Assembly: GCF_022869785.1 (NCBI RefSeq)
Contig: NZ_CP094997.1
Coordinates: forward strand, 1,984,001-2,048,000
Origin: Dyadobacter chenwenxiniae
Lineage (GTDB): Bacteria; Bacteroidota; Bacteroidia; Cytophagales; Spirosomataceae
Direction of reading: 5' to 3'
DNA length: 64,000 nt
Below the pieces are notes generated by a model, which saw only the letters and a program-made list of their open reading frames with translations, was not told where the DNA came from and did no database searches. Below, one piece after another: positions 53,578-62,167 of this stretch (within the stretch, counting starts at the first letter, position 1; the number at the start of each line of letters is the position of its first letter). Made by a program: the position numbers and the translations under genes.

Positions 53578-56500
53578 CTAGAATGTAAGTGTTAAGCCGC
53601 CGAGGAATGTTTTGCTTGCCGGATAAACACCGTTATCGACACCCTGCGTCAGCGTTGCCTGCTCGTTGCGGCTCACTTCCGGATCGTAACCCGTGTATTT
53701 CGTCCACGTCACCAGGTTTTGGGCAGTAACATAAATGCGAAGCTGACTGATACCGATCTTGCCTGTCAGGGCTGCCGGGAGCGAATAGCCAAGGCTTAGG
53801 TTTTTTAGTCGCAGATAGGACCCGTTTTCGATGAACCTGTCTGAAACGGTCACCGCAGGGTTTTCAATGGCCCGGTGGATTACATTGCTTGGATTGGTGG
53901 GTGTCCAGCGGTCAAGCATGGTCGTCGAGCCGTTGATATAACCTGTTCCCAATTCCAGGTTGGCCTGATTTGCATTGTACACTTTGTTGCCCGACTGCCC
54001 TTGCAGCAACACATTCAGGTCAAAGCCTTTAAAGGTGAAATTGTTGGTTAGACCATACAAAAACTTCGGCTGCGCATTGCCTACGATCACGCGATCGTGT
54101 GCCTGCGTAATGGTCCCGTCGGGAACGCCATTGGGCCCGCTGATATCTACATACCGCTGACTACCTGCGCGATCACTTGCAAGGAATTTTGGAAGATTTG
54201 CAATATCATCTCCGGTCTGGAAAATACCGTCTGCTTTCAACACCAGGAATGAACCGATCGGCGAGCCTACCTGCGCAATGGAATTACCGGAGATCACCTG
54301 CGATACACCTGGCCCGAGACTGAGTACCTTATTTTTGTTGGTCGAAAAAACAAAATCAGTTGTCCAGCCGAGCGCTCCTTCGCTGTTGACAGTATTCACC
54401 GACAGTTCAATCCCCTTATTTTCAACTGCACCATAATTTTGAAATGCATTGGCATATCCCGAAGTATAAGGCAAAGGAACGTCGAGCAGCAGGTCGGAAG
54501 TTTTCTTGTAGTAAGCGTCGAGGGTCACATTAATGCGGTTTTTGAAAAAACCCAAATCAAGACCGGCGTCGTACTGCGCGGTTTGCTCCCAACCCAGGTT
54601 CGGGTTCGCGATTCCATTTGGCGCATAACCTGCCACAAGTTTCCGGCCGAACAAATAGCTGTAATAGGCTTCCTGGGCGAGCGACGTGTAAGGTGCGATT
54701 TCCTGGTTACCCGTGATACCGCCGCTGATCCTGAATTTCAGGTTGCTGATTTCCTTGATGTTTTTGATAAAATCCTCCCTACCCAGGTTCCAGGAAAGTG
54801 CCGCCGAAGGGAAAAAACCCCATTTGTTGTCATTTCCCAAACGAGATGAACCGTCTGCGCGTGCAGTGACAGTCAGGTTATATTTTTGACGAAATGTATA
54901 ATTGATCCTGCCCAGGTAAGATAGCAAAGTCCACTTGAAGTAATTGGAAGAAGCATTCTGGAAAGTAGTTCCGCCACCCAAGTTATGATAGCCAAATTCA
55001 TCGGTAACAAATGTAGCCGAGCGGGCGACCACATTTTCCGTGGTGGAAGCCTGCTGGGTAATCCCAATCACTGCGTCGAGTGCGTGGTCCTGGCTAAAAG
55101 ATTTATTGTAGCTAAGTGTATTCTCATTCAGCCACCCTATCGTATTTTTATTCCCCACAGTTCCTTGTCCTCCTAAACCCACTCCTTCCTGCAAGGTCGA
55201 GGGCAGATAGCGGTTTTGCTTGTTGAGCAGGATGTCAGTACCAATGGAAACTTTTGCTTTCAGCCCGTCAGCGATCTGGTACTCGCCATAAGCATTTCCG
55301 AAGCCGCGAAAGATGTGTGTTTCATTGACTTGCAAATATAATGTCGCGATCGGATTGGCCAGCGGACTGTCGTAAATGCTGCGCAAGGTGAATCCGTTCG
55401 CAGAATTTAGATCATAGATCGGCATAGTCGGCGGCATTTGCAAAAGGTTGGGTACCACGTTTTCAGGTGCGACATTGGCGGAAGATTTGCTTCCCGAGAA
55501 GTTAATGCCCAGCTTAAAGCGTTTGCTCATATCCCGGTCGAGGTTAATACGGAAGGAGTACCGCTCGAAATCAGAATTTTGAAGAATACCGTCCTGTTTG
55601 AAATAATTACCCGACACCGCAAACCGCGTTTTATCATCCCCGCCAGAAAACGAAAGACTGTGGTTCTGGATCGCAGCCTGTCTGAATGCCGCATCCTGCC
55701 AGTCGGTTCCCACGCCTGGCTGACCGAGACTGTCGATTTCGGCCTGAGAGAATGCAGGAGCTTTTTTGGAATCGATTAATGCATCGTTTTTAAGCAATGC
55801 CCATTGCTGTGCATTCAAAAGTGGTAGCGTTTTCAGCACTTTTTGGACACCATAATAGCCATCGTAGGTGATAATGTTCTTGCCTGCTTTTCCTTTTTTT
55901 GTTGTAATAATCACGACACCATTCGCACCTCTTGAACCATAAATAGCTGTGGCCGACGCATCTTTCAAGATATCAATAGACTCAATGTCGCTAGGGTTCA
56001 GCGTAGATAACGCATTGATAGTCGGTCCATTGGTTACGCCCGCATCGGCATAGCTATTGTTGTTGTAAACCGGAAAACCATCAATCACATACAGCGGCTC
56101 GTTGGCGCCATTGATTGAGTTACCTCCCCGGATCTTGATGCTCACAGAGCTTCCCGGCTGGCCCGAAGACTGGGTTACCTGTACGCCCGCTGCCCTGCCC
56201 TGCAATGCGCGGTCAAGCGAGCTGATTGGTACACCCTTCAAATCTCCCGTAGAAATAGAGGATACCGAGCCTGTCAAATCGCCTTTTTTCTGGGTACCGT
56301 AACCGATTACTACCACCTGATCGAGCACGTTGGCCGTTTTCAATATAACGTCAATGGGTTCTGCCGCCAGTTCGTAGATTTCTACTTCCTGCTGTTGATA
56401 GCCAGTCAAACTGACCTGAATGGTGAATGGAAATTCCTTTCCGACAGCGATCTCAAATTTTCCGTCAGGTTCTGAAACGGCGTACTTCGATGTGCCTTTT

Positions 56501-56625
56501 TGTACAATGGTTGCGCCGGGCAGCGATTGGCCGCTGTCATCCTTAACAAAGCCACTAACCAGGTCTTGCGCTTGCGCCAGACCTACAACCAGCACCAAAC
56601 TGGCAATAAGGTAAAACTGCTTCAT
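53578..56625 (-). CDS. SusC-like TonB-dependent receptor
   Basis: A 1015-residue outer-membrane receptor: signal peptide (1-19), a carboxypeptidase-regulatory-like domain (V-S-G-F-V-K-D-D-S-G-Q-S-L-P-G-A-T-I), a plug domain from about 120 (V-V-I-G-Y-G-T-Q-K-K-G-D-L-T-G-S-V; L-Y-V-I-D-G-F-P-V; I-E-S-I-D-I-L-K-D-A-S-A-T-A-I-Y-G-S-R-G-A-N-G) and a 22-strand barrel to the C-terminus (G-G-L-T-L-T-F). It imports glycan together with the following SusD. No N-terminal STN domain, so it is not an anti-sigma-linked transducer itself, although an ECF sigma scar lies upstream. Confidence 0.95.
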   Translation of the reverse strand: MKQFYLIASLVLVVGLAQAQDLVSGFVKDDSGQSLPGATIVQKGTSKYAVSEPDGKFEIAVGKEFPFTIQVSLTGYQQQEVEIYELAAEPIDVILKTANVLDQVVVIGYGTQKKGDLTGSVSSISTGDLKGVPISSLDRALQGRAAGVQVTQSSGQPGSSVSIKIRGGNSINGANEPLYVIDGFPVYNNNSYADAGVTNGPTINALSTLNPSDIESIDILKDASATAIYGSRGANGVVIITTKKGKAGKNIITYDGYYGVQKVLKTLPLLNAQQWALLKNDALIDSKKAPAFSQAEIDSLGQPGVGTDWQDAAFRQAAIQNHSLSFSGGDDKTRFAVSGNYFKQDGILQNSDFERYSFRINLDRDMSKRFKLGINFSGSKSSANVAPENVVPNLLQMPPTMPIYDLNSANGFTLRSIYDSPLANPIATLYLQVNETHIFRGFGNAYGEYQIADGLKAKVSIGTDILLNKQNRYLPSTLQEGVGLGGQGTVGNKNTIGWLNENTLSYNKSFSQDHALDAVIGITQQASTTENVVARSATFVTDEFGYHNLGGGTTFQNASSNYFKWTLLSYLGRINYTFRQKYNLTVTARADGSSRLGNDNKWGFFPSAALSWNLGREDFIKNIKEISNLKFRISGGITGNQEIAPYTSLAQEAYYSYLFGRKLVAGYAPNGIANPNLGWEQTAQYDAGLDLGFFKNRINVTLDAYYKKTSDLLLDVPLPYTSGYANAFQNYGAVENKGIELSVNTVNSEGALGWTTDFVFSTNKNKVLSLGPGVSQVISGNSIAQVGSPIGSFLVLKADGIFQTGDDIANLPKFLASDRAGSQRYVDISGPNGVPDGTITQAHDRVIVGNAQPKFLYGLTNNFTFKGFDLNVLLQGQSGNKVYNANQANLELGTGYINGSTTMLDRWTPTNPSNVIHRAIENPAVTVSDRFIENGSYLRLKNLSLGYSLPAALTGKIGISQLRIYVTAQNLVTWTKYTGYDPEVSRNEQATLTQGVDNGVYPASKTFLGGLTLTF

Positions 56626-57102
56626 GAATTTAATTGTAGGTGAGTAGCAAATACCTAACGGTAAACTATATACGGTTCCGTGAGAAGCGTCTCAGCAACT
56701 GAGGTTTGGTTGAAAATTGCGTGATGTATGACAAAGAATGCCGCGCAGCGAGCCTTCAAAACCAAGCGAAGTGAATAGTTTAGTGCTTAACGGCACAGCA
56801 GTAACGCTGGGTCAGGAGCAACACCTGCGCGATAAGGTAAAAATTGGAACCACCGTAGGTTGGACAATAGCTATCCGTGCTGAACGTACATTCATATTAC
56901 AGATCAATAAGTGAATAGGTTGAGGATCTGTTGGTGGTTTACAGTTATCCTATTAATTTGATAGACAAAGTAAACTTTTAAAAACCGAAGAAAAAAGAAT
57001 TTATTTGGAAATTTTTGGTTCAATTGCAAACTCTGCCAACTTATAGATAAATTTTAAGATATTCTTAATTGATGCAACCGCATGCCGGACTTTGCTGATG
57101 CA
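56626..57102. other. Intergenic region upstream of SusC, no gene
   Basis: An AT-rich region of about 480 bp. It should hold the promoter for the second SusC/SusD operon. I see no convincing -7 box near the SusC start, although TAGGTATTTG occurs within the leader on the minus strand. No coding frame and no inverted repeat stands out. Confidence 0.4.
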
Positions 57103-57680
57103 TTATAATGGATAAAGACGCTGATCTCCCTGTGCAATGGCGTCATTGAGTTTCTTGGCATATTCGGCCGCTTTGCCTACGTCGCCTTCTTGCTTGTACA
57201 CTTTGTATAATCCCCAAAGTCCGTTCGCGGTGCCTGGCCGTTTTTTCAGCAGCTTTTCATACGCCGTAACCGCACTTTGGAATCACCTGCCTGCTGATGC
57301 ACCTCCGCCAGACCGATCAGCACCGGCCGGGCATAGGAAGGCTGCTCGCTGTAACCCAGTCTATGCTCCTTCTCCCAGGCAGTTTCAAGCAATGCGATAG
57401 CTTCGAGATATTGGGTGGCAAGTTGTTTTCTTCTGATCAAACAGTCGAAAAAGTGCTTCATCCTCACTGGACTGGCCCATAATTTCAGTCGAAGTTTCGT
57501 CTAAAAATTCAACAAAGGAATTAATGTGGTGGTTGTAAACCCGGTCTTGCTCGATAACATTCAGGACGCGGTTACGAATGGAAGTGTAAAGGTATGCAGG
57601 CAAAGATTTCTGGATCTGTAAAACGAACCTTTGGTCCAGAAAGCGACAAAAACATCCTGCACAATGTCCTGAGCAGCGTC
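57103..57680 (-). pseudogene. Scar of ECF sigma-factor and TPR-protein fragments
   Basis: From 57680 the minus strand reads D-A-A-Q-D-I-V-Q-D-V-F-V-A-F-W-T-K, the region 2 signature of an ECF sigma factor, with a stop codon just before it, so the 5' end is missing. A shift near 57625 leads to V-L-Q-I-Q-K-S-L-P-A-Y-L-Y-T-S-I-R-N-R-V. Another shift near 57440 leads into L-E-A-I-A-L-L-E-T-A-W-E-K-E, the tail of a TPR protein, and a third (about 57265) into A-Y-E-K-L-L-K-K-R-P-G-T-A-N-G-L-W to a TAA at 57103-57105. Two unrelated genes are therefore joined and broken. It lies between DUF6250 and SusC. Confidence 0.65.
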
Positions 57681-57766
57681 TTATAGACAAATATAAGGTT
57701 AAATTTGATTATCCTAAATGGTCTTTCCGGTAAGCAAACTATCTACCCCTGGCAGCACAGTACCGA

Positions 57767-58462
57767 TTAAAGCGATTTCCAAACGCGAAAATGATCGATC
57801 GCATGACGGGACGCTGTGGATCGGAACGCAAAATATCCCTGGCGCAGCGGAGATTTATCGTTCCAGTCAAAGATAACATTGTCATCGACTGAGAAAGTGG
57901 TCCGCCCATCTTCGACTTTGATCTTGATGTGATACCGGTGATTGGGTTTCAGCAGGTGCTCTTTGTCTTTAAATTCCTGTAAAAGAGGCTTTTCTCCATT
58001 TCCATGATACTTTCGAAAACGCGTGGTGGTATTGCTATTACCCCCAAAACCGACATAATAAAGCGACAGCGAGTCGTAATCTTCAAACTTGCCGCTGCGT
58101 GTATACAGGTTTGCATTTCGCGGGTCAGTCGCCATCCAGAACTGGTTCAGGTCCGAAAGCCTGTCATTCTCCTCCCCTTCGACCAGAACCGTCCAGTCGT
58201 ATTCAATGCGGATGTTCCCTTCGAGTTTTTGAGTAAACCAGACCGTCACACCGCCAGCTGTATTTAAGATCAGCTGCCCATCGCGCGTATAGACAGCCGA
58301 CTCGCCGACAGGTTCGATTTCAGCACGCCAAAGTCCCAGATTGAGCGTGTCGTCAAAATTCTCAGAAAACAGCAGTTCGGGCTTCTTTGATTGGCAATAA
58401 CCCTCCAAACAAAAAAGTGAAACAACCAAAAGCACCCTCCACCTAAACCTATATCCGGACAT
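57767..58462 (-). CDS. DUF6250 family secreted protein (concanavalin-like)
   Basis: A 231-residue secreted protein with a signal peptide (R-V-L-L-V-V-S-L-F-C-L-E-G-Y-C). Pattern: L-L-F-S-E-N-F-D-D-T-L-N near the start, T-V-W-F-T-Q-K-L-E-G-N-I-R-I-E-Y-D, N-D-R-L-S-D-L-N-Q-F-W-M-A-T-D-P in the middle, T-F-S-V-D-D-N-V-I-F-D and G-Y-F-A-F-R-S-T-A-S-R at the end. This jelly-roll family is found with rhamnogalacturonan and sulfated-glycan loci; a polysaccharide lyase or binding role is likely but not shown. 26 bp after the sulfatase gene in the same operon. Confidence 0.8.
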   Translation of the reverse strand: MSGYRFRWRVLLVVSLFCLEGYCQSKKPELLFSENFDDTLNLGLWRAEIEPVGESAVYTRDGQLILNTAGGVTVWFTQKLEGNIRIEYDWTVLVEGEENDRLSDLNQFWMATDPRNANLYTRSGKFEDYDSLSLYYVGFGGNSNTTTRFRKYHGNGEKPLLQEFKDKEHLLKPNHRYHIKIKVEDGRTTFSVDDNVIFDWNDKSPLRQGYFAFRSTASRHAIDHFRVWKSL

Positions 58463-58488
58463 ATGTTAATTCGTTATACATCATTCAC

Positions 58489-59877
58489 TCATTCCGTTCC
58501 ACGGCGGCCCTCAACCGGCCAGAATGGCGACTCGGTCCGGCTCGTTTTAAGATACTGCTCAATTCGCTTTACAACGGCAGGATTTTCCAAAGTCACATCT
58601 TTAGTCTCACTGACGTCGTTGCTCAAATCATAAAGCTCAAACTTTCCAGCGGCCTTTACCGCTTTCCACTTGCCATATCGGACGGCCTGCTCAAAACCCT
58701 TTTCGAAGAATTCCCAATATAAAAAACGTGGTTTGGCTGCTTTCTTGCCATTTAAGAAAGGCAAGATGCTCGCCCCATCGGTTTGGTAGGAGATTTTTGA
58801 TCTGGCAATATCGGCAAAGGTCGGCATCATATCGGCAAAATAAGCAGGCTCATCGATGACGGCCTCCGGTTTCAGCTTCCCTGGCGCCCAGGCGATCATC
58901 GGTACGCGGATGCCGCCTTCGTAGAGGTCACGTTTGTAGCCTCTGAGCTTCCCATTCGAATCGAAAAACTCGACCACAGCAGTTTGGTCAGGCGAAGGTT
59001 CAGAGCGCGGACCATTGTCAGAACAGAAGAAAACGATGGTGTTTTTGGACAGGCCGCTTTCAGTCAGATATTTTTTGATTTTACCAATGTTCTCATCCAG
59101 GTGATGCACCTGGGCGGCGTAGATTTTAGCGTCCGCCGACCAGTTTTTGTCTTGGTAAATGGTGCTATCGGCCGCGTCAAACGGTGAATGCGGGCTGTTG
59201 TAATTGACCATCAGCAGGAATGGTTTTGCCGCATTCTTTTGTCTTGCTAAAAAAGCAAGGCTTTCGTCAGTACAGATATCGTCGGTATAATAACCCTTGC
59301 TCCCGTTCTGATTTCCGGGAATATCCACCAGCTTTCCATTGGTGTACCGCGCTTCGGGCCAGTAACCTTTTGCGTAGGTCTTACCATAACTTACCAGCCA
59401 GCCCGAAAACTCATCAAAGCCGCGGTGAATCGGGGTTGCCAGCGTGTCGTAGCCGTCGAGATGCCATTTCCCGAATAATGCCGTGTGGTAACCTGACTTG
59501 CTCATCAGCTGCCCGACGGTGAAATCGTCTTCGGCCAGGTTTGCGCGACTTACAGGATTCTTCCCTTTCGTTCCTTTAATCCCACCACGAATGGTCGAAT
59601 TCCCGCGAATGGTCGTGTGGCCGGTGTGTAATCCGGTGATCAGCACGCTTCTGGAAGGTGAGCAAACCGGCGCACCGGCATAGAAATCTGTGAATGTGAC
59701 CCCTTCCTTGGCCAATGCATCTATATTAGGGGTCTTGATCAGCTTTTGTCCGTTCACGCCAATGTCTGCATAGCCCAGATCGTCGGCCAGGATGAAGATG
59801 ATGTTGGGCGTGTCTTGCGCAAAAGTGCTGGCGGCGATCATCAGACCGGCCGCCAGCATGCTCCATTTTTTTAGCAT
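58489..59877 (-). CDS. Sulfatase with intact formylglycine motif
   Basis: A 462-residue secreted sulfatase: signal peptide (M-L-K-K-W-S-M-L-A-A-G-L-M-I-A-A-S-T-F-A), metal-site D-D in I-L-A-D-D-L-G-Y-A-D-I-G, C72 in V-C-S-P-S-R-S-V-L-I-T-G and G-K-W-H-L-D. The downstream motifs F-C-S-D-N-G-P and E-G-G-I-R-V-P-M are present. Of the four sulfatases in the locus this is the only one with both an intact frame and a canonical C-S-P-S-R motif. Probably removes sulfate from the target glycan before or after import. The exact position of attack cannot be read. Confidence 0.93.
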   Translation of the reverse strand: MLKKWSMLAAGLMIAASTFAQDTPNIIFILADDLGYADIGVNGQKLIKTPNIDALAKEGVTFTDFYAGAPVCSPSRSVLITGLHTGHTTIRGNSTIRGGIKGTKGKNPVSRANLAEDDFTVGQLMSKSGYHTALFGKWHLDGYDTLATPIHRGFDEFSGWLVSYGKTYAKGYWPEARYTNGKLVDIPGNQNGSKGYYTDDICTDESLAFLARQKNAAKPFLLMVNYNSPHSPFDAADSTIYQDKNWSADAKIYAAQVHHLDENIGKIKKYLTESGLSKNTIVFFCSDNGPRSEPSPDQTAVVEFFDSNGKLRGYKRDLYEGGIRVPMIAWAPGKLKPEAVIDEPAYFADMMPTFADIARSKISYQTDGASILPFLNGKKAAKPRFLYWEFFEKGFEQAVRYGKWKAVKAAGKFELYDLSNDVSETKDVTLENPAVVKRIEQYLKTSRTESPFWPVEGRRGTE

Positions 59878-59901
59878 ATATCTTTAATTAATACAAAAAA
59901 A

Positions 59902-62154
59902 TCAATTGTAACCAGGATTCTGGTAAGTCCGCAGAGCCTCACCGGTCAATGCAGTGCCTTTTTCGTCCGTCAGCATATTAATATAGGCCTGCGGAAATGG
60001 TTTGAATGTGTCTTTAGCGCTGAAAACACCTTTTCCGTTTCCATTTTGCCCGTTCCCATTAACAGGATTATCCGCCACCGGCCAATTTCCGGCTTTGGGA
60101 GAGGCCAGCTGATTGTGGTGCAAAACCCTTTCGAGCTGAATGCCCGCGTGGTGAATTCCTTCGTAAAGGATCTGCTCGGAGTTGAATTCGCGGGAATATT
60201 CATTATAAATAAAATGCACGAAGCGCTTCAAGGCTGTATTGGCCTCTGTTGGATAGCTTTCGAGCTTTGATTTGGCCGAACCACCATCCCAGTAAGAAGC
60301 ATCGACTTTGATTTTGCTGTACGTATCGGTTGCAACCTCATAAGGAAACACCTTTTCCGCTTTGACCAACGCCTCTGATCCCGGATAAATGCGGGCCAGA
60401 ACTTCGGCACGTTTTTCACTCGTTTTGTAGGCAGCCCGCGCCCGCAATACATTGATATCATTGATGGCAGCACCTATATTTCCCTGACGCCCATACACTT
60501 CCGCGCGGATCAGGTAGGTTTCAGCCAGACGGAAAATGGCCACATCACGCGTTCCAAAGTGGTTATCCACGGTGCTGCGGTTGGGATCGACAAATTTACG
60601 TGAAGATGGCCGCAGCGTTCTGCCCAGCAGCAAACCCGTATTGGACGAAAGTCTGTCGACACCCGTTTTGCGGTAGAGATACTGCCCGTCTCTTTTAACC
60701 CATCTTGGATACAAAACATAAGGCTGCGAAACAGCTTCCAGGTAGTCGATCGCAGTTTCTTTGGTATTTTCCAAAAACACCAAACCCAGATCCCCCTGCC
60801 CTATCTTGCGCTGGCCCGCTACGGCCGGGCGCGCGGCCCAGGAGGAACGCTTGTAACCGGGCAAAATTTTTGTGTTGAAATAGGCTGCTTCCTCTGCTGT
60901 CCATGCAAGCGATTTATTATTCGGATCCGTGTAAGCGAGTCCCGGCCCATCCTGTAATGTGTTATTATCAAAAGAGGCGCTCACGTATTCGATCTGAAAG
61001 CTTTTTTCGTAACGGGAATCATTGATCTTATCGGTAAATACGTCATAGCCCCAGTCTGTCGGCAAAAAGCCGGTTCCTTTCCTTAGCCCATAGGCCCAGG
61101 TTTTGGAAGGCAGATTCCAGGCTGCATTGGTGTAATCGCAGGTAAACGCAGCAGTAGTCCGCATGCCATAGCGGCCATTGTCCAGGTTATTGCCGTAGGA
61201 GGCCTGCAGGATAATTTCAGAATTGGATTCGTTGCTCCAATCACCTCTTGCGGTTTTGAACAAATCCCAAAAATCAGAAGCCAGCCCACCAAACTGCCCG
61301 CCATTGGAAGCCGAATAAGCCTCGATCACTTCCGTTGCAAAAATGCGGGACGAGTCCAGATCAGTGCTCACTTTTCCTTTGTATAATAATCCCAAATGCG
61401 CATTCGGATCTCCGGGATTTACTGATCCGTTCGCATTGCGATACTGTCCGAAATCCTGCGCCTGAGCGCGCTGTAAATACAATTTCGCCAGCAAATGTGC
61501 CGTTGCACCTTTGGTAATACGGCCGCGTTCGGTTTGGCTTACTGGCAAGTGATCGTGCGCAAAACGCAGGTCGGCGATGAGCTGCCTGTAAATCTGCTCG
61601 GAGGTTGACTTTGGAAAGTTAAAGGCAGCAGGCATGGAATTGTTGCTTTTCAGCGGCATCGGCACATCGCCCAGCTGGGTAACCAGCATATAGTAGGTGT
61701 ATGCCCGCAAGAAATAGACCTCCGAAAGCCGGGAATCGGCATAAGTTTGATCCGCTGCAAACTTGCCGGGTTTCTTAATGCTAATAATCTCAATGGCCTT
61801 GTTGCAATCGTTGATGACGGGGTAGCCGCCTAAAAGCTGCGTAGCGTAGTAGCCCATTAAATTGTTGGCATAGCTGCCCGCCTCGCCCGTTGGTGCCCAC
61901 ACGGCAGGACTGATTGTTGCCCAGTTATTGTCGGTCGGTTCAGTAAGATCCGTCCCGGTTTCGAACAGGTAGGGCCCTTCCATAAACCCGTATTTCCAGC
62001 GTAATGTGTTGTAGGAGGCCACCACCAGCTCTTCGGCTCCTTTTTCGGTTTCAAAATAATCCTGCGTGATGGTTGAAACCATTTTCTCCTCTAAAAATTC
62101 CTTGCAGGAGCTCAGCGGCAGCAAAAACAAAATGGGTAAGATGTATTTTTTCAT
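59902..62154 (-). CDS. Large SusD-like lipoprotein
   Basis: A 750-residue SusD family protein, clearly longer than the usual 500-650. The lipobox is S-S-C (Cys17) in L-F-L-L-P-L-S-S-C. Typical blocks: E-V-Y-F-L-R-A-Y-T-Y-Y-M-L-V-T-Q-L-G-D-V-P, L-L-A-K-L-Y-L-Q-R-A, F-R-L-A-E-T-Y-L-I-R-A-E-V and the tail Y-Q-N-P-G-Y-N. The additional length lies in the ligand-facing loops between about 300 and 520. It is 13 bp from the SusC partner. Surface capture of the glycan. Confidence 0.93.
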   Translation of the reverse strand: MKKYILPILFLLPLSSCKEFLEEKMVSTITQDYFETEKGAEELVVASYNTLRWKYGFMEGPYLFETGTDLTEPTDNNWATISPAVWAPTGEAGSYANNLMGYYATQLLGGYPVINDCNKAIEIISIKKPGKFAADQTYADSRLSEVYFLRAYTYYMLVTQLGDVPMPLKSNNSMPAAFNFPKSTSEQIYRQLIADLRFAHDHLPVSQTERGRITKGATAHLLAKLYLQRAQAQDFGQYRNANGSVNPGDPNAHLGLLYKGKVSTDLDSSRIFATEVIEAYSASNGGQFGGLASDFWDLFKTARGDWSNESNSEIILQASYGNNLDNGRYGMRTTAAFTCDYTNAAWNLPSKTWAYGLRKGTGFLPTDWGYDVFTDKINDSRYEKSFQIEYVSASFDNNTLQDGPGLAYTDPNNKSLAWTAEEAAYFNTKILPGYKRSSWAARPAVAGQRKIGQGDLGLVFLENTKETAIDYLEAVSQPYVLYPRWVKRDGQYLYRKTGVDRLSSNTGLLLGRTLRPSSRKFVDPNRSTVDNHFGTRDVAIFRLAETYLIRAEVYGRQGNIGAAINDINVLRARAAYKTSEKRAEVLARIYPGSEALVKAEKVFPYEVATDTYSKIKVDASYWDGGSAKSKLESYPTEANTALKRFVHFIYNEYSREFNSEQILYEGIHHAGIQLERVLHHNQLASPKAGNWPVADNPVNGNGQNGNGKGVFSAKDTFKPFPQAYINMLTDEKGTALTGEALRTYQNPGYN

Positions 62155-62167
62155 TGTTTCAAATCAT

